Positions 1 to 6,710 are shown, counted from the first letter of the stretch. The stretch: 64,000 nt of DNA from Microbulbifer rhizosphaerae (GCF_014191725.1 NZ_JACHWZ010000002.1:1-64000); one strand, 5' to 3'. The notes: a model not told the origin generated them from the letters alone. Numbers and translations are program-made.

Positions 1-83
1 GAGATCCAGGACCTTATCTGAAAGACACGTTTGAGACTGCAAATCTCGGTATTTTTGCAGGATAACGTGCTTTTTTTATGCAA

Positions 84-446
84 CTACAGGGTTAAATGTG
101 TCCTATACGCGTCCACCAAAATATCATCCACAGATACTTTATTTGCGGATTTATGAGCATAGCTATGATTTGCCAAATAAAAACCTGCATTGACATAATC
201 TGATAAACGATCGCTCGACTCCTCGTCTACATTTTTTCCAGTGACGTAAAATAGCGCTTCGTTTACACCTCGATTCTTCAACTGCTGAATTATTCTTTGA
301 GTTTTCTCTTTTCCAGACATCACATTACCACCAGGCAACGGGACGTCGTCAAAAGTCAGAGCAATCTCACCTGGAAAAGCACTCATAGACCAAAATAGTC
401 CTACCATGGTCATGAGTTTGTAGAGTAAAAGCAAAGTGCGATTCAT
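84..446 (-). pseudogene. Truncated polysaccharide deacetylase (NodB-type), N-terminal part only
   Basis: The translation has a hydrophobic signal-like segment followed by EIALTFDDVP, the start of the NodB homology domain with the metal-binding TFDD motif. FYVTGKNV and the second metal motif NHSYAHKSANK follow. The frame stops at TAG about 120 residues in, just after ILVDAYRTH, whereas full NodB domains run about 200 residues and carry further catalytic motifs. The C-terminal half is therefore missing, and no continuation is visible in the 83 bases to the window edge. I take the ATG at 446 (MNRTLLLL) because it begins the signal peptide; an upstream in-frame ATG at 482 overlaps the neighbouring gene. 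If expressed it would be exported, but it probably lacks enzyme activity. It sits in the AT-rich cassette region and is likely a decayed cassette. Confidence 0.6.
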
Positions 447-462
447 AGCAAAGAATCTCCCC

Positions 463-783
463 TTAGGCATGCGACTCACCATCTAAGTCAGGCTGCTTGC
501 AAAGTGAAATGTTACGATAATACCGACGTGCAACGATAATAAAGGCCTGAGAAAAAATTAAGCCTCCGATACCTCCGCCGAGCGCAGCACCAAGTAACCC
601 CATACCAACGACACCCCCAATATGTCCACCTAAAATGACGCAAAAACCACAGGTAGCAAGTCCTAACCAGGTTTGCCAATGACGAAAGCATTTCGTATAT
701 ACCTTTCGCCATCGTGCGCCCCGCTCTTGTATCGAGAGAGCTGAAAACTCAGGTATGCTTTTTAATGTCCAGTATATCTTCAT
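463..783 (-). CDS. Small glycine-rich membrane protein, unknown function
   Basis: A 106-residue protein with a basic N-terminal region (about residues 1-35) and two glycine-rich hydrophobic segments (about 40-60 and 62-85). These are followed by a basic stretch, VARRYYRN, and an acidic tail. The topology suggests a two-helix inner-membrane hairpin. I do not recognise a family. The ATG lies 8 bases downstream of GTTAGGC, which fits the G^TTRRRY core that begins an integron cassette, and there is no obvious Shine-Dalgarno sequence; both are common for cassette genes. Its 3' end is 16 bases from the truncated deacetylase. Confidence 0.5.
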   Translation of the reverse strand: MKIYWTLKSIPEFSALSIQERGARWRKVYTKCFRHWQTWLGLATCGFCVILGGHIGGVVGMGLLGAALGGGIGGLIFSQAFIIVARRYYRNISLCKQPDLDGESHA

Positions 784-790
784 GTTAATT

Positions 791-797
791 GCCTAAC
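791..797 (-). other. Integron core site (attC R' type, GTTAGGC)
   Basis: On the minus strand the sequence GTTAGGC fits the integron recombination consensus GTTRRRY exactly. It lies 8 bases upstream of the ATG of the 463-783 gene, where a cassette boundary is expected. The matching R'' box and the full folded attC are not clear: only about 20 bases separate it from the preceding broken gene. The upstream attC may be truncated. Confidence 0.35.
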
Positions 798-816
798 GGC
801 ACGCAGAATCTTCATG

Positions 817-1053
817 TCAGAGGATCTTGATTTCCTTTAGCCATCTGAGTGCATCAACAGTCCACCTGTCAGTGTCTTTGCCTTGCTTCTTGACTCCAAA
901 AGCATGACCGCCAGTTTGATAGAGTATGAGTTTCACGTTTACGCCAACTTTCTTCAATTCTCTTTCATACACTTTCGAATAATGAACCGGATCAACCGGG
1001 TCATCTTTGGCGTGTATCGGGGCGCCCAATAGTCGGGAGCGGTTATAAAACAA
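817..1053 (-). pseudogene. C-terminal fragment of an alpha/beta-hydrolase (esterase/BD-FAE type)
   Basis: The 78 residues match only the last part of a secreted or carbohydrate-esterase alpha/beta hydrolase. The segment HAKDDPVDPVHYSKVYERE carries the acid residue, and YQTGGHAFG carries the catalytic histidine; a closing helix TVDALRWLKE follows. The nucleophile elbow and the whole N-terminal half are absent, and the first dozen residues do not look like the family. It is therefore a remnant created by deletion or recombination. It lies on the cassette strand between two intact-looking cassette genes. Confidence 0.55.
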
Positions 1054-1089
1054 CTTCTACTAAGCATCCCCCCGCAAAGCCGGTGGCCA

Positions 1090-1635
1090 CTAAGTTTCTG
1101 CTAGCTGCTTAAGTTTAACGAGAAAGTTATCTTTGAAGGTCGCTTTTCTCTGATCAGAGAACTCAGAAGATTCCCTGGTTGCACGCTGAGGATTTTCTTT
1201 AGAATCAAACCAATTATAAATTCTGCTCATAAATATAGACACAAGGGTTTTTCCGTTAGCTTCAGCGACAGAAACCATTGCAATACCCTGTGATTGCTCT
1301 CCTCGGTCTACATTAGGCAGATTAGCTAATACAATCATTTTTTTAGGGATTATTTTTACGACCTCAATGTAAAAGCCACCATATAAATGAATCCTATCGC
1401 CCTCTGATATCTTGTTGCTCTCCGAATCAGCGGCCATCCATGGCATCCACTTGCTCATTTCGACGACATGAGGCCAGACTTCATCAACAGGCTTATCAAT
1501 AACCGTTTCAAAATGATCCACGTAGTAATATGAACCGCCTAAATTTGTTTCAAGGTTGTTGATCTGCGCTACAGATGAAAACGAGACGCACAAACCAAGC
1601 AAGATCGTTATTTTTAATAGAATTTTTTTCTTCAT
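1090..1635 (-). CDS. Secreted SRPBCC-fold protein (polyketide cyclase/START-like)
   Basis: The 181-residue product starts with a typical Sec signal peptide (MKKKILLKITILLGLC, cleavage near SSVAQ). The mature part reads as a Bet v1/SRPBCC helix-grip domain. ETVIDKPVDEVWPHVVEMSKW is the family's N-terminal strand plus helix, mid-region beta strands surround GDRIHLYGG, and a long C-terminal helix ends in KDNFLVKLKQL. Such domains bind small hydrophobic ligands; the ligand here is unknown. A signal peptide on this fold is less common than cytosolic versions. It stands alone on the cassette strand. Confidence 0.6.
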   Translation of the reverse strand: MKKKILLKITILLGLCVSFSSVAQINNLETNLGGSYYYVDHFETVIDKPVDEVWPHVVEMSKWMPWMAADSESNKISEGDRIHLYGGFYIEVVKIIPKKMIVLANLPNVDRGEQSQGIAMVSVAEANGKTLVSIFMSRIYNWFDSKENPQRATRESSEFSDQRKATFKDNFLVKLKQLAET

Positions 1636-1744
1636 TTTGGCTCTCTTGTCATTGCGTTAAGAACGCGTAATATTCTTCTTATTTGTGCAACAACAAGCGT
1701 AGCGAATACACAAAAATATCTGCAGGTAAAATTATGATTAACAA

Positions 1745-1972
1745 TCACTCTTTGTCATTTTTTATCGGATTCAAACTTGGTTTTGAGCCCTCTAATTTTT
1801 CAATTTCATTCGATACAAGAGCCAAAAGCCGATCAAGATACTGACGATCATCCTGTATCTCTGAAAACTCATCCTCATCGTTACATTCATCCTCAGACAC
1901 TTCTGATAAAGCAGCGCCATATGCTTGTATTGCCGCGCGAATATATGTTAAGTCTTTGTATGAAAATGGCAT
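1745..1972 (-). CDS. Small acidic helical protein, candidate Tsi2-like immunity/antitoxin
   Basis: A 75-residue, strongly acidic protein predicted mostly helical: LTYIRAAIQAYGAALSEV, then an Asp/Glu-rich loop, then a second helix DRQYLDRLLALVSNEIEKLE. It begins 2 bases after the stop of the upstream Tse2-like gene, so the two are almost certainly cotranscribed and translationally coupled. Tsi2, the immunity protein of Tse2 in Pseudomonas aeruginosa, is also a short (about 77 residues) acidic helical protein encoded next to its toxin. No clear sequence identity with Tsi2 is visible by eye; the call rests on size, charge, fold and position. Confidence 0.5.
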   Translation of the reverse strand: MPFSYKDLTYIRAAIQAYGAALSEVSEDECNDEDEFSEIQDDRQYLDRLLALVSNEIEKLEGSKPSLNPIKNDKE

Positions 1973-1974
1973 AA

Positions 1975-2490
1975 CTACATTCTCTTTCTCATATATTTTT
2001 TCAATGCTTCAAGCTTTTCAATGTATTCAGATAGCAGCATATCTCGATCTGTCTCTATTGAATAATAGGTATTACCTTCGCTATCCACGAAAGTGTCTTT
2101 CGCGATGACCAATCCTTCTTCCAGCTCGGCATTCCTCGCAACAACCCACCAGCAATCGTTTTCCCCCAATTTAACTTTACTGCTTATACCATCAAAAAGT
2201 GACGCTCCACCGGATCTAGCCAGAACATAAAGATCGTCGGAATCATTCATCCTATAAGTAACGATATCATTCTTTTTATCTTGCTCCGCCCTAGTCCTGC
2301 TATTGTAAGAGCGTTGTGGGCGAGCATCCTCTTTATAGCGTACCTTGCCTATTTGATCGTCTTCCAATTTACCTTTACGAAACACAACATCCACATCAAA
2401 TTTGTACATATAAATTTGATTAGATCGCCTGTTCCTTTTCAGATAATCAGTCGCTTGCTCTTTGTTTAGCGTCAATACATTTGCTTTCAT
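1975..2490 (-). CDS. Tse2-family-like toxin (putative ADP-ribosyltransferase fold)
   Basis: The 171-residue protein has no signal peptide. Its C-terminal half resembles the Tse2 family: DLYVLARSGGASLFDG, then a WW pair, then EEGLVIAKD, then YYSIETDRDM and a terminal helix. Tse2 shows the same order of motifs (GGxSxFD, a Trp-containing strand, PxxLxVxxD, a HYTI-like strand). Tse2 proteins are cytosolic toxins, known both as type VI effectors and in toxin-antitoxin-like pairs. No type VI genes are in this window. The start is supported by a GGGAG Shine-Dalgarno sequence. A toxin/immunity pair fits the known stabilising role of such modules in cassette arrays. Toxic activity is not shown by the sequence. 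Confidence 0.55.
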   Translation of the reverse strand: MKANVLTLNKEQATDYLKRNRRSNQIYMYKFDVDVVFRKGKLEDDQIGKVRYKEDARPQRSYNSRTRAEQDKKNDIVTYRMNDSDDLYVLARSGGASLFDGISSKVKLGENDCWWVVARNAELEEGLVIAKDTFVDSEGNTYYSIETDRDMLLSEYIEKLEALKKYMRKRM

Positions 2491-2690
2491 TATTTACTCC
2501 CTTAAATTAATAGCGATCAAACAGCTACTTATCCTACTAGAAATATTGCGGCCAGGGCAAGGTACTGGCACGATTTTTATCGAGAAGTATCTCGGCCAAA
2601 ATATCGCTCCGCCTCTCCAACCCTCTAAATTGGTAGCTCTTATTTAAACAAGATCTCCGGATTGTGTTTTTACTTTAGGTTACTCCGGTC

Positions 2691-3044
2691 TCAATATTCT
2701 TTTTTGTTTCTGAAAAACAGATTTTTTAAAATGATATTGATTGAAAGAGCTAACGCCTTGGCTTCCAATATTTGCCAATCGGTCAGTATGACGAGTTCCT
2801 GACTCTTGAACATTCGCTTTGCCTTTACCCATGTGGCGATCTGCCTTTGTTTGATCAACTGCTCTATCTCCCCGTGAGTAATATTCACGTTATGGGAGCT
2901 GCGACAGCTTAGCCAGTCACACATCAGTTCGCCCAATGGAATTGATTCCGCACGATTAAAGTTAACCAAGTCCGTGGACAAGATGCTCGCCCTTTGGATA
3001 AGGGAATTCATGCTTTTTAGTAGCTCGTCTATATCTTCCATCAT
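2691..3044 (-). CDS. Hypothetical protein
   Basis: A 117-residue protein, largely helical by eye, with no signal peptide or membrane segment. The N-terminal part (about residues 1-30) is an amphipathic helix (DELLKSMNSLIQRAS). The middle holds CDWLSCRS and a helix-turn-helix-like stretch, THGEIEQLIKQRQIATWVKAK. The C-terminus is basic. I do not recognise the family. The upstream DNA contains a run of four G-tracts (3070-3091), so its promoter region is unusual. Two ATGs lie side by side at the start; either could be used. Confidence 0.4.
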   Translation of the reverse strand: MMEDIDELLKSMNSLIQRASILSTDLVNFNRAESIPLGELMCDWLSCRSSHNVNITHGEIEQLIKQRQIATWVKAKRMFKSQELVILTDWQILEAKALALSINIILKNLFFRNKKEY

Positions 3045-3069
3045 TGGCCTCGACTACCAGATCGCTTGC

Positions 3070-3091
3070 GGGGTGGGGGTGGGGGTGGGGG
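3070..3091 (+). repeat. G-quadruplex-forming G-tract cluster
   Basis: Four consecutive runs of four to five G separated by single T residues lie on the plus strand, about 25 bases upstream of the minus-strand gene ending at 2691. About 35 bases further on there is a CCG trinucleotide run (about 3123-3141). The G-tract pattern meets the usual G3+N1-7 quadruplex definition with minimal loops, the most stable type. Confidence 0.7.
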
Positions 3092-3320
3092 CATGCTAGC
3101 TTCCGATTCTTCCCCCTTACCACGCCGCCGCCGCCGCCGCCAGCAAGCTCCATGGTCTGTATCAACGGCACCTACATAGCCGGCACATCTCGCCTCTCCT
3201 TCCACTACGCGAGAATCGCGAATAGAGTGAAGTATTACTCCCCCAAAAACACCAAAAAGGAATATTATTTAAATAATCTCCTTTTTTGGTAGGTATCGCC
3301 GAGTACCCTATGCTTGCGCG

Positions 3321-3665
3321 ATGCCAAACATCTACCCATCCTACGACGTCCTTATCCGCCTTCTCCGAGAGGTCCGCAAAGAGCGGCAGATCACGCAGGA
3401 GGAGCTATCAGAACGCCTCGGAAAGCATCGAACCTTTGTTACCAAATACGAGTCCGGGGATCGACGACTGGATGTATTCGAGCTTCAGGCAATCTGCACT
3501 GAGCTCTCACTGGATATACATGCAGTAGTGGATGCGGTCATAGGGAAAACACCACCTGGCACGAGCCGGCATGAAGAGTACCTGCACGGCTTTGCCAAGG
3601 GCTTTCTTATAGGGAAGGGATACAAGGTGGAAGGTGGGGTGTTTGCGGAGAATGAGGATGGGTAA
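3321..3665 (+). CDS. XRE-family helix-turn-helix transcriptional regulator
   Basis: The first about 65 residues form a Cro/C1-type HTH: LIRLLREVRKERQITQEELS, then ERLGKHRTFVTKYESGDRRL, with the typical recognition helix and the YESG motif. The remaining about 45 residues (HEEYLHGFAKGFLIGKGY) form a short C-terminal extension without an obvious ligand domain. At 114 residues it is typical of single-domain regulators found with toxin-antitoxin, phage or defence modules. It is the only gene besides the integrase remnant on the plus strand in the AT-rich region, so it is unlikely to be expressed from a cassette promoter. Its target is unknown. Confidence 0.75.
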   Translation: MPNIYPSYDVLIRLLREVRKERQITQEELSERLGKHRTFVTKYESGDRRLDVFELQAICTELSLDIHAVVDAVIGKTPPGTSRHEEYLHGFAKGFLIGKGYKVEGGVFAENEDG

Positions 3666-3777
3666 ATCTGTCCTTTTCTGCTCCGTATCAGCTCAACACT
3701 CGATACGGATGGGCGGGCACCCCTTACCTGGACCCGACGGGGACTTTCACCCTGCAAGATGCCGGGCTTTGCCAACG

Positions 3778-3843
3778 CGATAACACCAAGCTTTGCCGAA
3801 ACCGAAGCAACGCATAGATTTTCCGCAAGAGCTTATGTTAGAT
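3778..3843 (-). repeat. attC-like hairpin, tentative
   Basis: On the minus strand, ATCTAAC (fits RYYYAAC) begins 2 bases after the stop of the alpha/beta-hydrolase gene. It is followed by arms AAGCTCTTGCGG and CGGCAAAGCTT that pair imperfectly, and it ends in GTTATCG. The layout (stop codon, R'' box, stem of 60-70 bases, terminal GTT core) matches an integron attC. The last core does not fit GTTRRRY well, and the corresponding 5' core of the cassette was not found. Confidence 0.3.
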
Positions 3844-3845
3844 TT

Positions 3846-4688
3846 TCATTTTACCTTGGCAAACCTTTTGATCCAATCAGCGACCGTAGAAAATGTTTCA
3901 GTCATATTGTTGTGGCCTAGATTTGAAAACAGTACATATTCGTATTCATGCCCATCGTCTATTAGTTTCCTCAGTCTCCGAATAGATAGATCGACCGGGA
4001 CACTGCCATCATTTCCTCCAAACACCCAAATACCAGGAATTTTAAGTTTTGCTAAGCTTTCACTAGGATCAGTATCTTTACCTAGAAATCCAGGCCAAAT
4101 ATACTTTACCTTTCTCGATTTTAAGGCTTCCTCATAACTCGGAATCCGCTTGCCATCCAGATCGGACGTGTATTTGCTGAAAATATCTTCTTCACTTACC
4201 TTGCAGACCGGACCGCTCCATAAAACCATAAAATCTACGACCTTTCTTCTTTCCGCTGCCAGAGGGACAATCCAGCCAGCCTGACTAATGCCAGTTAAAC
4301 CGATAGGCAATGTTTTTGTTTTTGGGTGTTCACGCAGAACATTCAAAGCGGCAATCGAATCGTCAGCAAGCAAGCTGATATTTTTCCCACTCACATTTTG
4401 ATTGCCTTCATAGTTACCACCCGAACGCCCAACACCACGCTTATCATAAACCAACGCAGCAATACCTTCTGAAGCGAAGCGCTGAGCCCAATGCATATTT
4501 CTCTCTTGCTTACCTGAACCATGAATAAAAACCACAGCAGAATGAATCTCATCGCTCTTGGGAAATACTATTGATCCAGAAAGTCGCTCTGTGTGACTAA
4601 CAAATTCAATTTCCTCAATTTTGTAACCTTCACCGTAGACACAAGTACTTCCGAGAAAAAAAAGAATCAAAAATATTACTTTTTTCAT
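3846..4688 (-). CDS. Secreted alpha/beta-hydrolase (dienelactone-hydrolase-like esterase)
   Basis: The 280-residue product has an N-terminal signal peptide (MKKVIFLILFFLGSTCVYG; the Cys suggests a possible lipobox). An alpha/beta-hydrolase fold follows: VVFIHGSGKQ is the oxyanion HG motif, and YDKRGVGRSGG is a typical second strand and turn. The nucleophile elbow is GISQAG, the acid is in GGNDGSVP, and the histidine is in NLGHNNM. All three catalytic residues are present, so it should be active; acyl substrate unknown. Translation probably starts at 4688 after AGGATAACCT. The gene follows the 4706-5194 ORF by 17 bases, so the two may form one transcript. A candidate attC hairpin lies just after the stop codon. 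Confidence 0.75.
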   Translation of the reverse strand: MKKVIFLILFFLGSTCVYGEGYKIEEIEFVSHTERLSGSIVFPKSDEIHSAVVFIHGSGKQERNMHWAQRFASEGIAALVYDKRGVGRSGGNYEGNQNVSGKNISLLADDSIAALNVLREHPKTKTLPIGLTGISQAGWIVPLAAERRKVVDFMVLWSGPVCKVSEEDIFSKYTSDLDGKRIPSYEEALKSRKVKYIWPGFLGKDTDPSESLAKLKIPGIWVFGGNDGSVPVDLSIRRLRKLIDDGHEYEYVLFSNLGHNNMTETFSTVADWIKRFAKVK

Positions 4689-4705
4689 AGGTTATCCTAA
4701 TATTT

Positions 4706-5194
4706 TCACTCCTGGAAGCACCACAGGTAACGACCGCGGTAATATTTGTATGGATTATACAGCCTTACAACTGGTGGATCTTCGAAGTTATATTGGATTA
4801 GCGCGACATCGTAGACCCCGTGATTTAGCTCTTCTTTATCAAAATTGCATTTCTGTGATTTTCTTTTTCCTTTTGCAATTTTCACATAAAGAACATCACC
4901 CATACCTCTATCATGAGCGCTAAATATACCGTGCTCTACTTTCATTGTATGCAAATCAAGATCGGTAAGCTTTGCCTTCTCTGACATAGGAAAACTGATT
5001 AATTTTTCATCCACCTTGAGTGCAATACTCTTTAAATTATCGTTTTCTGCATCCAGGTTTATTTCTATTGAGACATTTTTATATGGTTCTGGAAGAACAC
5101 CTTCAACATAGACATGATGGGAATGCAAACTGGTTGTGTCATATGCCACCGCCAAAATTGGGAAGAGACCCAGAAAAAGTATGAGATTTCTCAT
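4706..5194 (-). CDS. Secreted protein of unknown function
   Basis: About 162 residues. I start at the ATG at 5194 (MRNLILFLGLFPILAVAYD), which begins a clear signal peptide; the 14 residues upstream would be encoded by the inverted repeat of a MITE-like element and are not credible. The mature protein is a soluble beta-rich domain with two late cysteines (SQKCNFD and YLWCFQE) that may form a disulfide. I recognise no family. The ATG is only 3 bases from the end of the MITE inverted repeat, so the insertion has probably removed the native ribosome-binding site or cassette core. Expression may be reduced. Confidence 0.5.
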   Translation of the reverse strand: MRNLILFLGLFPILAVAYDTTSLHSHHVYVEGVLPEPYKNVSIEINLDAENDNLKSIALKVDEKLISFPMSEKAKLTDLDLHTMKVEHGIFSAHDRGMGDVLYVKIAKGKRKSQKCNFDKEELNHGVYDVALIQYNFEDPPVVRLYNPYKYYRGRYLWCFQE

Positions 5195-5197
5195 AAC

Positions 5198-5469
5198 AAA
5201 GGGGACGCATCTATTTTTGTCATCAAATTCAACCACCTAAGAGTCATTGTACTGTGCGACTTTTCGGCCCTCATATGTAACTACTCCCTCCCTGTAGGAG
5301 CGGCCGTTGGCCGCGATAGGCTTCCACTACGAAGCGAAACCGATCGCGGCCAACGGCCGCTCCTACAGAGAAATATCGACGCTCGAGTTATCCACAGGGT
5401 GAGAAGTTACCCTCATACAGCCATTTTCCCAAAGGGAAAATGCACGCCATAAATAGATCCGTCCCCTTT
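5198..5469. mobile_element. MITE-like palindromic element with internal REP
   Basis: The ends are 19-base inverted repeats with one mismatch: AAAGGGGACGCATCTATTT at 5198-5216, and its complement at 5451-5469 with G in place of C. No transposase is encoded. The interior carries a smaller hairpin (CATTTTCCCAAAGGGAAAATG, written here without the central base pair detail) and the REP at 5292-5369. From memory, the AAAGGGGACGGATCTATTT motif recurs near Y1-type transposases in many Gammaproteobacteria; I cannot verify this here. The element lies between the R'' box of the second cassette's attC (5488-5494) and the next gene, so it appears to have interrupted that attC. Confidence 0.55.
5292..5369. 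repeat. REP palindrome, type A
   Basis: Inverted copies of TGTAGGAGCGGCCGTTGGCC flank a short centre. The same unit recurs at 10374, 32451 and, in variant form, 28697, 49316 and 50794. The repeat can form a long cruciform in DNA or a hairpin in RNA. Confidence 0.8.
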
Positions 5470-5487
5470 CGTGTCTCCCTTTCGGTC

Positions 5488-5494
5488 GTTAAAT
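5488..5494 (-). other. attC R'' box of the second cassette (ATTTAAC)
   Basis: On the minus strand ATTTAAC overlaps the stop codon of the 5489-6034 gene. It is the exact complement of GTTAAAT, the core (6033-6039) that begins this cassette. In integrons the R'' box of a cassette's attC is complementary to the cassette's own 5' core, so the match identifies 5488-6038 as one cassette unit. The rest of its attC is interrupted by the MITE-like element. Confidence 0.55.
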
Positions 5495-6034
5495 GCTGGT
5501 GGTCCAGACCTCTACACGGTTCCCATCACAGCCATTGACTGAAACGCTTTTTAAAAAAACATAAGGATTTTCTGGATAAAATTCATTTTCAATAGTTTCG
5601 TATTCTTCTTTTATATCCAGATTTTCCAAATTTACCCATTCTCGCTCTAAGGTAACCGACATTCTACAGTAACTCATATTCTTTGAATGGTTCTCTGCCC
5701 TAAGAAGATTTCCATATTTATCTAGAATAATAAATGCAAATGTGGAAAGCCCGGAATTTGAAACTCCTAAAAAATAGTTACCTCTCTCGAAACTAGATAT
5801 CTTATCAAAAGTAAGATTCTTAAAATTAGCAATTTCCTTTTCTTCATCTGACACGACCAATCGAAACACTGGGTATGATTGATTCTCCCTTGTGTCTCTT
5901 ATCCTTTTGATCACTATATCATCGAACTTAAATCTATCTTCTTTCAGCTCCTTTTCGAAGAACCATTGATCTGCATGCGCATATAAAGAACACAGAGAAA
6001 CAAGTAGAAATAGCGGATTTTTTTCATATTGCAT
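5489..6034 (-). CDS. Secreted protein of unknown function (second integron cassette)
   Basis: The 181-residue product has an N-terminal hydrophobic signal (MQYEKNPLFLLVSLCSLYAHA). A beta-rich, moderately charged mature domain follows, with two cysteines (MSYCRMS and VNGCDGNR). I recognise no family. The ATG overlaps the end of attC1: the core GTTAAAT runs directly into ATG, a typical arrangement of cassette genes that are translated from very short leaders. Its stop codon overlaps an R'' box complementary to that core. Base composition is AT-rich like the rest of the array. Confidence 0.55.
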   Translation of the reverse strand: MQYEKNPLFLLVSLCSLYAHADQWFFEKELKEDRFKFDDIVIKRIRDTRENQSYPVFRLVVSDEEKEIANFKNLTFDKISSFERGNYFLGVSNSGLSTFAFIILDKYGNLLRAENHSKNMSYCRMSVTLEREWVNLENLDIKEEYETIENEFYPENPYVFLKSVSVNGCDGNRVEVWTTSI

Positions 6035-6150
6035 TTAACGCCGCGCTCAGCCGCGGCTAACTTTGGGCGCTTTATGCGCGAAAATAGGAGCGTAGCGACC
6101 GCGCATAAAGTGCACAAAGTTAGACGTCGGTCTGCAGCGCATCGTTATAC
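6033..6150 (-). repeat. Integron attC site (59-base-element type), cassette 1
   Basis: On the minus strand the site starts with R'' GTATAAC (6150-6144) and ends with R' GTTAAAT (6039-6033). Inner boxes GTCTAAC (6125-6119) and GTTAGCC (6061-6055) are also present. The two halves are imperfect inverted repeats: TAACG-TGCGCT-style outer arms, and inner arms TAACTTTG..GC.CTTTATGCGCG around a 19-base loop. It starts 1 base after the stop of the barrel gene and ends at the ATG of the next gene. The R''-L''-L'-R' box order and folded symmetry are those of a functional attC. Confidence 0.85.
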
Positions 6151-6151
6151 G

Positions 6152-6694
6152 TCAGAACCTGAAGCCCGCGTTGAGGTTAAATAACAGGACACGAGCCACG
6201 GTCTCACCAGGACTGCCAACAAATTGGAATTTTACTTCAGGGCCAACAGTAAATGTATCTCTAAATACCAGCCCACCTTTAAAAGATGCCTCAGCCATAG
6301 ACCTAATTTTACTTCGATCAATGCTAAATTCAGCTGCCCCAACCCCAGTAGTACAACCTAAATATGCGTTTAGGTCTTCATCAATAGTGAATTCTCGTAT
6401 AAAACGAACCCCGGCCGATACTGATTTATAATTGTTGTTATTCTCACCTTGAACATCTCTTTCTGACTCAAGCAAAGTAAAATCGACGTAATATAGTTTG
6501 GAGTGAGGCACCCAACGCACGCCTTTAGCTGTTCCAGAATCCAGGCTCAATCTCGAATATGGGCTGCCGTTCATCTCACTTTCATCTATATCAGCTTTAA
6601 CGGTGGCCGATGGAGCGTATGAAACAACCAACTCATTCGCAGAAGAGATGTCAGCAATGAATAAAATTAAAGGTATAAGATAAATTACTTTCAC
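6152..6694 (-). CDS. Outer-membrane beta-barrel protein (first integron cassette)
   Basis: A 180-residue protein with a signal peptide (MKVIYLIPLILFIADISSA). Alternating short amphipathic strands of OmpW/porin-like spacing follow: LYYVDFTLLE, KSVSAGVRFIREF, AYLGCTTGVGAAEF, ASFKGGLVFR. It ends in phenylalanine (NLNAGFRF), the C-terminal signature recognised by the BAM complex. It is probably an 8-strand barrel; ligand or role unknown. It is the first cassette next to the integrase remnant. The core GTTATAC lies 10 bases upstream of its ATG, and the matching attC lies directly after its stop. Confidence 0.65.
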   Translation of the reverse strand: MKVIYLIPLILFIADISSANELVVSYAPSATVKADIDESEMNGSPYSRLSLDSGTAKGVRWVPHSKLYYVDFTLLESERDVQGENNNNYKSVSAGVRFIREFTIDEDLNAYLGCTTGVGAAEFSIDRSKIRSMAEASFKGGLVFRDTFTVGPEVKFQFVGSPGETVARVLLFNLNAGFRF

Positions 6695-6703
6695 TATTTT
6701 TCC

Positions 6704-6710
6704 GTATAAC
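6704..6710 (-). other. attI/cassette recombination junction (GTTATAC)
   Basis: On the minus strand GTTATAC lies 10 bases upstream of the first cassette gene. The R'' box of that cassette's attC is GTATAAC, its exact complement. This pairing is what site-specific insertion G^TTATAC at attI would leave. The DNA from here to the integrase remnant (6711-6986) should therefore contain attI and the cassette promoter. I could not identify a convincing -35/-10 pair there. Confidence 0.6.

Noticed and set aside
1636-1744. Possible attC between the SRPBCC gene and the Tsi2-like gene
   Set aside because: There is a weak hairpin (TTTTTGTG/CACAAATA) with a CGCTACGC loop like some Vibrio attC sites, but neither end has a proper GTTRRRY or RYYYAAC core.
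3044-3292. 82-codon plus-strand frame with proline runs
   Set aside because: It is produced by the G-tract and CCG repeats (WGWGWG and PPPPP runs) and has no ribosome-binding site.
3485-4137. Frames overlapping the XRE gene end and the alpha/beta-hydrolase 3' end
   Set aside because: Both are shadows of recognised genes in other frames.
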